A DNA stretch of 64,000 bases. It comes from Variovorax paradoxus. GTDB lineage: Bacteria; Pseudomonadota; Gammaproteobacteria; Burkholderiales; Burkholderiaceae_C. The notes under the pieces were generated by a model. That model was not told the DNA's origin. It did not search any database and was given only the letters and a program-made list of their open reading frames with translations. The DNA is taken from contig CP063166.1 of the NCBI GenBank assembly GCA_016806145.1, positions 6,138,001-6,202,000 of the forward strand, read 5' to 3'. Shown piece by piece: positions 1-10,791 of the stretch (position 1 is its first letter; every line of letters starts with the position of its first letter). The translations under genes and the position numbers were made by a program.

Positions 1-3063
<3,063 letters not shown>

Positions 3064-3080
3064 GGCGCCCCTCGCCGCGC

Positions 3081-3195
3081 GAAAAAAGTTGGAGCAATTG
3101 GACTAACTTTCCGCCGGTTCTGGTTTTTCACGCCTAGACCCTCCCGCCGAAGATCGGCCTCTCGCGAGATCCACGGGATCCGCGATCCGATCAAC
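3081..3195 (+). promoter_or_regulatory. Promoter/leader element, copy 1 of a shared sequence
   Basis: This stretch upstream of the response regulator (start 3214) recurs on the opposite strand upstream of the phasin gene (6711-6814). The first 60 bases align at about 49 of 58 positions by eye. They contain TTGGACTA and two T-rich half-repeats (CTAACTTT and CTGGTTTT) 17 nt apart. Similarity continues in blocks (GAAGATC, TCGCGA, CGCGATCCGATCAAC) almost to the ribosome-binding site. The position, ending a short distance before a start codon in both places, suggests a common promoter plus 5' leader. No regulator is identified. Confidence 0.6.
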
Positions 3196-3213
3196 AACCG
3201 GGAGGCATGGCGA

Positions 3214-3978
3214 ATGCTCAGGGCAGACGAACCGCTGCGCGCGGCGGTGGTGGACGGCGATGCCGTCCGGGGTGCGGCGCTCGCGCAGCGCATGGCGCGG
3301 CGCGGCTACGGCGCGATGCCGTTCCACGGCGCCACCGGCCTGCTCAAGGCATTGCAGGGCGGCTGGCGCTTCGACCTGCTGCTGCTCCATCCCGAGCACG
3401 AAACCGCCTGGGCCGACCTCTCGGCCGCCTGCCGGCTGCAACGCATGCCGATGCTGCTGATCGCGGAAGACTCGGCCTGGCGCACGCCGCCCGCGGTCGA
3501 GGCGCTGTGCCATGGCCACGGCCTGGTCGACTTCGCGCCGCTGCCGCTGGCCGACCACGAACTCGAATGGCGCCTGCGCGCCCTGCTGTCGCGCTCGCGC
3601 ACGCCGGCGCGGCCGAGCGCCGAAGCGCAGGAGCTGGTCTGCGGCGACTACCGCCTGCTCGCGCACGAACGGCTGGTGCTGCGGCGCGGGCGCGAGGTGC
3701 GCCTCGATCCGCGCGAGTTCGACCTCGCGCTGATGCTGTTCCGCCACCTGGGCCAGTTGCTGACGCGCGAATTCCTCTGGATCGCGCTGTGGAAGCGGCC
3801 GCCGCACGAGGGCGCCCGCGCGCTCAACATCGCCGCGGCCAGCGTGCGCAAGAAGCTCGCGCTGCAGGAGGACGGCGGACTGGTGCTGCGCGCCGCCTAC
3901 GGGCGCGGCTACATGCTGCAGGAAGTGCGCTCGCAGGCCGAGTTCGCCTGCGAGCCGGCCGGCTACGCCGAGGCCTGA
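3214..3978 (+). CDS. OmpR-family DNA-binding protein with degenerate receiver domain
   Basis: A 254-residue protein with the two-domain layout of OmpR/PhoB regulators. Residues 8-130 resemble a receiver and residues about 145-240 form a winged-helix domain (LDPREFDLALMLFRHLGQLL, then RALNIAAASVRKKL and GRGYML). The receiver keeps an acidic pair (VVDGD, 14 and 16). The phospho-acceptor Asp is replaced by His59 (DLLLLHPE), and the conserved Thr and Lys are also missing (LLIAED, FAPLPL). Phosphorylation is therefore unlikely and the protein may respond to something else. No histidine kinase gene is adjacent. The start is the ATG 8 nt after GGGAGG; an overlapping ATG at 3207 is in another frame. 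Its target is unknown; because its leader is shared with a phasin gene, granule genes are one candidate. Confidence 0.85.
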   Translation: MLRADEPLRAAVVDGDAVRGAALAQRMARRGYGAMPFHGATGLLKALQGGWRFDLLLLHPEHETAWADLSAACRLQRMPMLLIAEDSAWRTPPAVEALCHGHGLVDFAPLPLADHELEWRLRALLSRSRTPARPSAEAQELVCGDYRLLAHERLVLRRGREVRLDPREFDLALMLFRHLGQLLTREFLWIALWKRPPHEGARALNIAAASVRKKLALQEDGGLVLRAAYGRGYMLQEVRSQAEFACEPAGYAEA

Positions 3979-3996
3979 AGGCTCCGGCGGCGGACC

Positions 3997-4770
3997 TCAG
4001 TTCGCGCGGTCGGGATCGGGATAGACCAGCGGCCCCAGCAGGCCGCGGTTGAAGGGCTTCCAGCCGCCCTCGGGCTGCGACAGCCGGTCGGCCAGCGCAT
4101 AGAGCACCGCGGGGTGCGCGCCCAGGCCCAGGTGGCTCGCGATGACCTCGATGTTCTCGGACTTCGGCCCGGTCTTCTCGATGCTGCAGCGCCAGGCCAC
4201 GACGCCGTCGGTGCGGCTGAAAATCGAGGTGGTGGGCACCGAGGGCGTGGGCTGCACGAACTTCATGCGGCGCGGGTCATGCGAGCTCTGGCCGCTCACG
4301 CCTTCGTAGACGCGCCAGGCATTGGTGGCACGCGGGCTGCCCGAGAACGGGCTGCCCAGCGTGATCACGCCGCGCACGAGATCGGGATGCGCCGATGCCA
4401 GCAGCCGCGCATACACGCCGCCCAGGCTCCAGCCGACGAGGCTGACCTTCTGGCCGCTGTCGTCGTGCAGCTTGCGCAGCAGCGTGACCATGCCGTCCTC
4501 CACGCCTTCGCGCGGACCGAAGTTGCGGCCCAGGCCCCAGCCGTGCGCGTCGTAGCCGCGGCTCGCGAGGTAGCGGCGCAGCACCAGCGTGGAGGCATCG
4601 CCGGCCACCAGGCCCGGCAGCACCAGCACCGGATGGCCGTCGCCGCGCGGCGTGAGCTGCAGCAACGGCCACATGGCGAGGCCCGCGCCGGTTTCCCAGA
4701 GCGCGCGGCCTTCGGCCAGCAGCAGCAGGCGCGAGGGCGGCGAGATGTGTTCACGGGTGGCGGTGGTCAT
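3997..4770 (-). CDS. Alpha/beta hydrolase (lipase/esterase-like)
   Basis: A 257-residue serine hydrolase. The nucleophile elbow is GWSLGG, preceded by the oxyanion segment VLVLPGLVAGD. A later SRTDGVV segment may hold the acid and IASHLGLGAHP the histidine. No signal peptide is seen, so it is probably cytoplasmic. The ATG at 4768-4770 follows AAAGGA at good spacing. It lies 98 nt downstream of the TetR gene and is the last gene of the run wax synthase, phasin, phasin-like protein, TetR, hydrolase. I infer a role in turnover of stored neutral lipid or other acyl esters. The substrate is not shown by the sequence. Confidence 0.85.
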   Translation of the reverse strand: MTTATREHISPPSRLLLLAEGRALWETGAGLAMWPLLQLTPRGDGHPVLVLPGLVAGDASTLVLRRYLASRGYDAHGWGLGRNFGPREGVEDGMVTLLRKLHDDSGQKVSLVGWSLGGVYARLLASAHPDLVRGVITLGSPFSGSPRATNAWRVYEGVSGQSSHDPRRMKFVQPTPSVPTTSIFSRTDGVVAWRCSIEKTGPKSENIEVIASHLGLGAHPAVLYALADRLSQPEGGWKPFNRGLLGPLVYPDPDRAN

Positions 4771-4868
4771 GTGCGGGTCCTTTCTTGCGTGTCTCTGCGC
4801 TTCTGTTGGTTCTTCGTTGCCAGTCTGGGGTTCCGCCGCGCGGCCCACCCGTCGGACGGTGTCGTCTG

Positions 4869-5504
4869 TTATCCGAGGTATTTGGCCCTCAGGTAATCGA
4901 GGTAAGCCCTCGATTCGCCCGAAACATACGGCGAAACCAGGGTCAGCGTGTAGAAGGCCGCCAATCCCGGATCGGCCTGCGCCACCGCGTCGCGGCCCGG
5001 CACCAGGCGCTCGAACGACAGCCAGCAGGTGGTGGTGAACACCATCTGCAGCGCCAGGATGCGCGCCTGCTCGGCACTCGTCTCGATCACGCCCGAGGCC
5101 ACCAGCCCTTCGCACAGCGCCTGGGCCGCCAGCAGGTTCTGCGCGGTCAGGGCCTGCGCGCGCTGACCGAGCACCGGGTACTCGCTCGCCAGGAAGGCCA
5201 TGTCGCGGTAGATGAAGCGGTACTCGTTGATCGCCTCGAAGCGCAGGTGCAGCGCGAGCCACAGGTCGTCGATGGCCGCGATGCCGGCCGAGGAGCCGTT
5301 GAGCGATTCGAGCCGCTGCTCGAAGCGCCGGAACAGCCACTCCACGATCAGCTGCTTGGCCTTGAAGTGGTAGTGCAGGTTGCCCGGGCTCATGCCGAGC
5401 TCGGCCGCGATCTTGTGGGTGGACACCGCCGCGAGCCCCTGCGCGTTGAACAGCGCGAGGCTGGTCAGCAGGATGCGGTCGCGCGTGGTGTTGGAGCCGG
5501 CCAC
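4869..5504 (-). CDS. TetR family transcriptional regulator
   Basis: A 211-residue regulator with the TetR N-terminal helix-turn-helix (about residues 8-55: RDRILLTSLALFNAQG, then THKIAAELGMSPGNLHYHF). A helical ligand-binding domain follows. The N-terminal domain resembles those of TetR proteins near fatty-acid and phasin genes. It sits between the phasin-like gene at 5545-6063 and the hydrolase, all on the minus strand, so it may control this lipid-storage cluster. The best start is a GTG at 5502-5504 without a strong ribosome-binding site. Three tandem 9-mers lie just upstream. Confidence 0.88.
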   Translation of the reverse strand: MAGSNTTRDRILLTSLALFNAQGLAAVSTHKIAAELGMSPGNLHYHFKAKQLIVEWLFRRFEQRLESLNGSSAGIAAIDDLWLALHLRFEAINEYRFIYRDMAFLASEYPVLGQRAQALTAQNLLAAQALCEGLVASGVIETSAEQARILALQMVFTTTCWLSFERLVPGRDAVAQADPGLAAFYTLTLVSPYVSGESRAYLDYLRAKYLG

Positions 5505-5506
5505 TG

Positions 5507-5533
5507 GCGGATCTTGCGGGTCGTGCGGGTCGT
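5507..5533. repeat. Three tandem 9-nt repeats upstream of the TetR gene
   Basis: Read on the plus strand, GCGGATCTT is followed by GCGGGTCGT twice, a tandem of 9-nt units (two exact, one degenerate). It occupies most of the 40-nt gap between the phasin-like gene and the TetR start. It could be a protein-binding site or simple slippage. Confidence 0.45.
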
Positions 5534-5544
5534 GCCGGGATCGA

Positions 5545-6063
5545 TCAGCGCTTGCCGCCGCGCGCGGCCTGCTCGAGGCGGTCGAGCCGCTCGGCGAGCG
5601 CGGCGATCTGCGACTGCAGCGCCTGCACCTCCTCGGCCGTGGGCATGCCCAGGCGCTGCAGCGCGGTGGCCACGCGCTGGTCGAACACGTCCTCGAACTT
5701 GCGGATGCCGAAGCTGTCGAGGCCCGGGAAGCCGCGCGTCAGCACGGCCTTGGCGCCGCTCGCTTCCTCGCCGCCCTTGCCGCCGATGCCCAGCAGGCCC
5801 TCGATCACGTTGGTGACGCTGGCCTGTCGCTTGGCGACGTCGTTGCGCACGTTGTCGAGCGCCTTGAGGCCGGCACGCAGCAGGCCTTCGCCGGAGGACG
5901 CGGGCTTGGTGCCCGTGCCCGCCTTGCTGCTCTTTGCCTTGGCGGCGCTGCGCTTGCGCGGCGCCGCGGTCTTCTTCGCGGGGGTGGTCCTGGCGCCGGC
6001 GGTCTTCTTCGCGGGCGTCGCCTTCTTCTTCAGTTCTGCGGGTTCATCGCGGCGGGTCGCCAT
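5545..6063 (-). CDS. Polyhydroxyalkanoate granule-associated (phasin/PhaI-PhaM type) protein
   Basis: A 172-residue protein. Residues 1-55 are rich in Lys, Ala, Pro and Arg (KKATPAKK, TTPAKKTAAPRKR), like histone H1 tails. Residues 65-165 resemble the poly granule-associated family: a KALDNVRNDVAKRQ helix, RKFEDVFDQRVATALQRLG, then a coiled-coil end (EEVQALQSQIAALAERLDRL). Family members coat PHA granules. PhaM of Ralstonia, which has a comparable basic tail, also binds DNA and the PHA synthase. Here the basic part is N-terminal. The ATG at 6061-6063 follows GGAG with 6 nt spacing; an upstream in-frame start would run into the preceding terminator. It lies directly downstream of another phasin-like gene. 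Confidence 0.82.
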   Translation of the reverse strand: MATRRDEPAELKKKATPAKKTAGARTTPAKKTAAPRKRSAAKAKSSKAGTGTKPASSGEGLLRAGLKALDNVRNDVAKRQASVTNVIEGLLGIGGKGGEEASGAKAVLTRGFPGLDSFGIRKFEDVFDQRVATALQRLGMPTAEEVQALQSQIAALAERLDRLEQAARGGKR

Positions 6064-6082
6064 GCATCGCTCCAGGGGAACT

Positions 6083-6102
6083 CGGTACCTTCGACGGTAC
6101 CG
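6083..6102. promoter_or_regulatory. CGGTACC/GGTACCG inverted repeat
   Basis: CGGTACC, a 6-nt loop, then GGTACCG form a 7-bp inverted repeat between the upstream phasin terminator and the ribosome-binding site of the PhaI-like gene. It could be an operator or part of a double hairpin. No T-run follows it on the minus strand. Confidence 0.4.
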
Positions 6103-6103
6103 C

Positions 6104-6130
6104 AAAAGAAAAAGGCGCCCGAAGGCGCCT
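6104..6130 (-). terminator. Rho-independent terminator of the phasin gene
   Basis: On the minus strand AGGCGCC, loop TTCG, GGCGCCT is followed by TTTTTCTTTT. The stem is perfect and GC-rich, and lies 8 nt after the stop codon of the phasin gene at 6138. The downstream PhaI-like gene therefore probably has its own promoter. Confidence 0.85.
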
Positions 6131-6137
6131 GCGGAAC

Positions 6138-6695
6138 TCAGGCCGCCTTGCGGGCGGCAGCGCGGCGAACCGGCTTCTTGACCGCGGCGGCCTTGGCCTT
6201 CACGGTGCGCACGGGCTTGGCTTCCTCGGTGCCCGCGACGCGGACTTCGATCTGCCTGGCACCGGCGGCGATGCGGTCGGCGATCTGCACCGACACGGTC
6301 GCGAAGGGCTGGTTCACGGCCGACAGCGCGTTGATCACCGAGGTGGCGACCGGCGACTCGACCTGGGCCACGCGATGGGCAACCGATTCGATGCCGCTGG
6401 TGGTGCCGGTGGCGACACGGTCCATCACCGAGACGATGCGGCCGGTGTCGATCTCGAGGCGGTTGGCCAGGAAGCCGTTGACCTTGGCTTGCGCGCCGAT
6501 CAGGTTGGCCTTGATCTTGTCGTTCACCAGCGGCAGCTCGCGCTGGCCGATGAAGTCGCTGTAGCGCGAAGCGGCGCCGTCGAGCAGGCGCTGCACGCCG
6601 GTGCGGTAGGCACCGACCAGGGTCTTGCCGGCGTCGTTGTACTGGCCGATGACGTGGACGGCGGCGGAAGCGATGGAGGTTTGCGAGGTGGACAT
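6138..6695 (-). CDS. Phasin-like granule protein with basic C-terminal tail
   Basis: A 185-residue, mostly helical protein without a signal peptide. Its first 140 residues resemble phasin-type amphipathic helices (GAYRTGVQRLLDGAASRYSD; ANLIGAQAKVNGFLANRLEI; VSVMDRVATGTTSGIESVA). The last 30 residues are basic and Ala-rich (KAKAAAVKKPVRRAAARKAA). The helical pattern and the neighbours (PhaI-like protein, wax ester synthase) support a granule-surface role, but the exact Pfam family is not certain. It is preceded by a promoter/leader also found before the response regulator at 3214, and followed by a strong terminator, so it is probably a monocistronic, highly expressed gene. Confidence 0.7.
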   Translation of the reverse strand: MSTSQTSIASAAVHVIGQYNDAGKTLVGAYRTGVQRLLDGAASRYSDFIGQRELPLVNDKIKANLIGAQAKVNGFLANRLEIDTGRIVSVMDRVATGTTSGIESVAHRVAQVESPVATSVINALSAVNQPFATVSVQIADRIAAGARQIEVRVAGTEEAKPVRTVKAKAAAVKKPVRRAAARKAA

Positions 6696-6710
6696 GGGTT
6701 GTTCCTGGAA

Positions 6711-6814
6711 GTTGATCGGTCGCGGGATTCGCGATGGGGTGATCTTCTTCCCAAGGGCCTAGGCCTGAAAAACTAGAAGCGTCGGAAAACTAGTCCAACT
6801 GCCCCAATTTTTCG
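6711..6814 (-). promoter_or_regulatory. Promoter/leader element, copy 2 (phasin gene)
   Basis: Minus-strand counterpart of the element at 3081-3195. It contains TTGGACTA, two direct repeats CTAGTTTT exactly 17 nt apart, then GGCCTAGGCC. Blocks GAAGATC, TCGCGA and CGACCGATCAAC continue toward the phasin start at 6695. The two copies differ mainly by scattered substitutions and one 7-nt gap, which argues for a conserved functional upstream region. Confidence 0.6.
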
Positions 6815-6828
6815 GGCCCGGGCGGTTC

Positions 6829-8523
6829 TCAAGCGGCGGCGGCCGCGGCGCGTGGCGCGCTCTTGCGCGCGGGGGCCTTTCGGGCGGGGGTCTTTGCGGT
6901 GGGCTTCGCAGCGGGCTTCGGGGCGGCCTTGGCGGCGGTCTTGGCCGCCGCCTTCTTCGCGGGCGCCTTCTTGGCTGCCGGCGTCTTCTTCGCCGCGGCC
7001 TTGCGCGCCGGAGCCTTCTTCGCGGCCGCCTTGACCACGGGTTCCGCATCGGCGGGCGCCTCGACGACGGCCGCGGGCTTCGGCGCCGGTGCACCGGCCA
7101 CCGACGGATGCTTCTGCGTCAGCTCCATCAGCAGCTTGTGCTCGGCCAGCAGGTAGTCGCCGATCTCGGTGATGTCGGGCACGGCGCGGCGGCAGGCGAT
7201 CAGGCCGTAGTCCATGCGGCCGTTGTAGCTCTGCACCGTGACGTTGAGCGCGGTGCCGTGGCTCGCGATCGACACCGGGTAGTAGCAGGTGACCAGCGCG
7301 CCCGCGAAGTACATCGGGAACGGCGCGCCCGCCACGTTGGAGATCGCCACGTTGGCGGCCGGCGGCAGCATGTTGACCAGGCCCGAGCGGCCCACCATCG
7401 AGGCGATGCCCGACACCAGCCAGGGCGCGGCGAAGGTCGGGAAGTCGTCGAGGATCACGGCCTTGAAGCGGTTCATGGTCGACTTCGAGGAGGTCGACGA
7501 GGCATTGATGGCCTTGAGCCGCTGCAGCGGATCGGTGATGTCGGTGGCCAGGCTCACGAGGATCATGCTGGCCTGGTTGTTGGCCGTGTCGTCGCCGGCC
7601 TCGCGCAGGCTCACGGGCACGCCCGCCACCAGCGGCTTGGCCGGCAGCTCGTTGTTGTCGGCCAGGTAGTGGCGCAGCGCGCCGGCCACGGTGGCCATCA
7701 CCACGTCGTTGAGCGACACGCCGAAGTGCTTGGCGATGTACTTGGTCTCGGCCAGCGAGATGGTGCGGCCCGCGAAGGTGCGCTGGTTGGTGATCGAGAC
7801 GTTGAGCGAGGTGCGCGGCGCGAACAGATTGAACTTCTTCGGCGCCGTGGTCGTGAGCTTCTCGGCCGCCTTCTCGTCGGGCTTGGCCAGCCCGCTGATG
7901 GCACGCACGATGGCCGGCGCCATCTTGAACAGCTTGACGTACTGCTGCGCCGTGTTGCGCAGCGCGGCGCTCGCGAGTTCGGCCATGCCGAGCTGGTAGC
8001 CGCTGTTGCGCGGGCGCGAGCGCGGCGGCTTCACCACGCGGCCCGTGGCCTCGAGGTCGAAGATGGCCTTGCCCACTTCCACGCCGGCCTGGCCGTCGAT
8101 GCCCGCGTGGTGCACCTTGGTGTAGAGCGCGACCTGGCCGCTCTTCAGGCCGTCGATGATGTAGAACTCCCACATCGGCCGGCTGCGGTCGATCAGCGAG
8201 GAGTGCAGCCGCGCGACGTACTGCTGCAACTGGCGATTGGTGCCGGGCCGCGGCAGCGAGATGTGGCGCACGTGGTAGTCGAGGTCGATGTCGTCGTCCT
8301 CCACCCACACCGGGTTGGTCATGTCGAAGGGCATCAGCGCGAGCTTGCGCGTGAACACGTCGGCCAGGTGGATGCGGCTGGCCATGAACTGCTTCGCGTC
8401 CTCGTAGAAGTCGCCCTTGTAGCCCTTGGGCAGGTCGAGCACGTTGAGCGAGCCCACGTGCATCGGCATCTCCGGCGTTTCCAGATGCAGGAAGGTGGCA
8501 TCGAGACCGCTCAGGTGTTTCAT
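6829..8523 (-). CDS. Wax ester synthase/diacylglycerol O-acyltransferase (WS/DGAT) with histone-like tail
   Basis: Makes wax esters or triacylglycerol from acyl-CoA and a fatty alcohol or diacylglycerol at the inner membrane/lipid inclusion surface. The catalytic motif HHAGIDG is at 138-144 and the N-terminus MKHLSGLDATFLHLETPEMP is family-typical. The C-terminal family region (AISNVAGAPFPMYFAGA) is also present. At 564 residues it is about 90 longer than usual. The extra part (about 474-564) is a Lys/Ala/Pro tail with AAKKAPARKAAAKKTPAAKK-like repeats, resembling PhaM and histone H1 tails. The start follows AGGAG by 8 nt. It lies upstream of the phasin-like genes on the same strand. Confidence 0.93.
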   Translation of the reverse strand: MKHLSGLDATFLHLETPEMPMHVGSLNVLDLPKGYKGDFYEDAKQFMASRIHLADVFTRKLALMPFDMTNPVWVEDDDIDLDYHVRHISLPRPGTNRQLQQYVARLHSSLIDRSRPMWEFYIIDGLKSGQVALYTKVHHAGIDGQAGVEVGKAIFDLEATGRVVKPPRSRPRNSGYQLGMAELASAALRNTAQQYVKLFKMAPAIVRAISGLAKPDEKAAEKLTTTAPKKFNLFAPRTSLNVSITNQRTFAGRTISLAETKYIAKHFGVSLNDVVMATVAGALRHYLADNNELPAKPLVAGVPVSLREAGDDTANNQASMILVSLATDITDPLQRLKAINASSTSSKSTMNRFKAVILDDFPTFAAPWLVSGIASMVGRSGLVNMLPPAANVAISNVAGAPFPMYFAGALVTCYYPVSIASHGTALNVTVQSYNGRMDYGLIACRRAVPDITEIGDYLLAEHKLLMELTQKHPSVAGAPAPKPAAVVEAPADAEPVVKAAAKKAPARKAAAKKTPAAKKAPAKKAAAKTAAKAAPKPAAKPTAKTPARKAPARKSAPRAAAAAA

Positions 8524-8729
8524 GTGTTGTGTCTCCTAGGTCGTGGAATGCCGTCGCATTCGGCTTCGGCAGGATACCGTGCGGCCGCTGCGCCGGGGGG
8601 CCGCGCCCTTCAGTGTTTCCACCGGGGAGCGCACCCGGGTTTGCACCGAGCGATGTTCTGGGACCGTCCACCGGTAATGCGAAAGTCCATGGATCGATGT
8701 CCGTCACGGTGCGTTCGTACACTGTGTCC

Positions 8730-10790
8730 ATGACCTCTTCCCCCCGCCCGCAAGCGCAAGACCAAGACCCCTTCCTCTGGCTCGAGGACATCGACGGCAC
8801 GCAGTCCCTCGACTGGGCCAAGGCCCGCAACGCCGAGACGGTGCAGCGCCACGCGCAGTCGGCGCGCTTCAGGCAGATCGAGCAAGGCCTGCTCGAGGTG
8901 CTCGACTCCGACGACCGCATCCCGATGGTCTACAAGGTCGACACCCTCTACTACAACTTCTGGCGCGACAAGGCCCATCCCAAGGGCCTGTGGCGCCGCA
9001 CCACGCTCGAGGAATACCGCAAGCCGCAACCGGCCTGGGAGACGGTGCTCGACCTCGACGCGCTGGCCGCGGCCGAGGGCGAGAACTGGGTCTGGCACGG
9101 CGCCGATTGGCTCTACCCCGGCTATGGCCGCTGCCTGCTGTCGCTCTCGCGCGGCGGCGCCGATGCCGACGTGGTGCGCGAGTTCGACCCGGTGCGCAAG
9201 GCCTTCGTCGAGGGCGGCTTCGCACTGCCGGAAGCCAAGAACACGGTGGCCTGGAAGGACATCGACCACCTCTACGTGGCCACCGACTTCGGCCCGGGCT
9301 CGATGACCACCTCGAGCTATCCGCGCATCGTGAAGGAATGGAAGCGCGGCACGCCGCTGGCCGAGGCCGTCACGGTCTACGAGGCCGACACCGAGGACCT
9401 CTCGGCCTCGGGCTGGCGCGACGCCACGCCGGGCTTCGAGCGCGACTTCGTCTCGCGCGCCATCGACTTCTACGACAGCGAGACCTGGGTGCGCGCGGCC
9501 GACGGCACGCTCGCCAAGATCGAGGTGCCCGACGACGCGGTGGTCGACGTCACGCGCGAATGGCTGCTGATCGAGCCGCGCAGCGACTGGGAGGTGGGCG
9601 GCGCCAGCTACAAGGCCGGCTCGCTGCTGGCCGCGAACTTCGACGCCTACATGGCCGGCGCGCGCGAACTCACCCTGCTGTTCGAACCCACCGACACCAG
9701 CGCGCTCGACAGCCATTCGTGGACGCGCCATCACCTGATCGTGAACGCGATGCACGACGTGGTGAACCGCATCGAGGTGCTCACGCCGCCGGCCGACGGC
9801 CAGGGCCCGTGGCAGCGCGAGAGCCTGGGCGGCGCGCCCGCGCTGTCGACCATCGCGGCCGGCGCCATCGACGAGGACGAGAACGACGACTACTTCCTCA
9901 CCGTGAGCGGCTTCCTGCAGCCGACCACGCTCTACATCGGCACCCTGGGCCAGGGCGAGGCCGAGCCGCTCAAGCACAGCCCGGGCTTCTTCGACGCCTC
10001 GCGCTACACGGTCAGCCAGCACTTCGCGCGCTCGCAGGACGGCACGCGCGTGCCCTACTTCGAGATCGCGCCCAGGGACCTGGTGGCCAACGGCCGCAAC
10101 CCGACCCTGCAGTACGCCTACGGCGGCTTCGAGATCTCGCTCACGCCCAGCTACAGCGGCGGCATCGGCCGCGCCTGGCTCGAGCAGGGCGGCGTGTACG
10201 TGGTGGCCAACATCCGCGGCGGCGGCGAATACGGCCCGCGCTGGCACCAGGCCGCGCTGCAGCAGAACCGCCTGCGCAGCAGCGAGGACTTCGCAGCCGT
10301 GTCCGAGGACCTGATCGCGCGCGGCATCACCTCGCCCGCGCACCTGGGTGCCATGGGCGGCAGCAACGGCGGCCTGCTGATGGGCAACATGCTCACGCGC
10401 CATCCGGAGCTCTATGGCGCCATCGTGAGCGAGGTCGCGCTGCTCGACATGCGTCGCTACACGCAGCTGTCGGCCGGCGCCTCGTGGATCGCCGAGTACG
10501 GCGACCCCGAAGTGCCCGAGGAGTGGGAATGGATCCGCCACTTCTCGCCCTACGAGAACGCGAAGCCCGGCGCCAAGTACCCGCCCTCGCTGTTCACCAC
10601 CTCGACGCGCGACGACCGCGTGGGTCCGGTGCATGCGCGCAAGATGCATGCGAAGCTGGCCGCGCAGGGCCACGACACGGCCTTCTACGAGAACCTCGAG
10701 GGCGGCCACAGCGCGGCCTCGGACAACAAGCAGTCCGCGTTCATGGACGCGCTGGGCTACGCCTACCTGTGGGACCACCTGGAGACCTGA
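8730..10790 (+). CDS. S9 family prolyl oligopeptidase
   Basis: A 686-residue serine peptidase with an N-terminal beta-propeller and a C-terminal alpha/beta hydrolase domain; it would cleave oligopeptides, typically after proline. The catalytic Ser545 is in GGSNGG, the Asp near 628-629 in STRDDRVGP, and His660 in EGGHSAA. There is no signal peptide. I chose the ATG at 8730 because the conserved DPFLWLEDIDG begins 14 residues later; an in-frame ATG at 8697 is possible. No ribosome-binding site precedes 8730, and a -10-like TACACT ends 6 nt before it, so a leaderless message is plausible. The arginase gene follows after 1 nt. Confidence 0.93.
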   Translation: MTSSPRPQAQDQDPFLWLEDIDGTQSLDWAKARNAETVQRHAQSARFRQIEQGLLEVLDSDDRIPMVYKVDTLYYNFWRDKAHPKGLWRRTTLEEYRKPQPAWETVLDLDALAAAEGENWVWHGADWLYPGYGRCLLSLSRGGADADVVREFDPVRKAFVEGGFALPEAKNTVAWKDIDHLYVATDFGPGSMTTSSYPRIVKEWKRGTPLAEAVTVYEADTEDLSASGWRDATPGFERDFVSRAIDFYDSETWVRAADGTLAKIEVPDDAVVDVTREWLLIEPRSDWEVGGASYKAGSLLAANFDAYMAGARELTLLFEPTDTSALDSHSWTRHHLIVNAMHDVVNRIEVLTPPADGQGPWQRESLGGAPALSTIAAGAIDEDENDDYFLTVSGFLQPTTLYIGTLGQGEAEPLKHSPGFFDASRYTVSQHFARSQDGTRVPYFEIAPRDLVANGRNPTLQYAYGGFEISLTPSYSGGIGRAWLEQGGVYVVANIRGGGEYGPRWHQAALQQNRLRSSEDFAAVSEDLIARGITSPAHLGAMGGSNGGLLMGNMLTRHPELYGAIVSEVALLDMRRYTQLSAGASWIAEYGDPEVPEEWEWIRHFSPYENAKPGAKYPPSLFTTSTRDDRVGPVHARKMHAKLAAQGHDTAFYENLEGGHSAASDNKQSAFMDALGYAYLWDHLET

Positions 10791-10791
10791 G

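Noticed and set aside
4771-4868. A fourth copy of palindrome family A (CTTGCGTGTCTCTGCGCTTC)
   Set aside because: Only one arm-like stretch is present with no complementary partner in the 98-nt gap.
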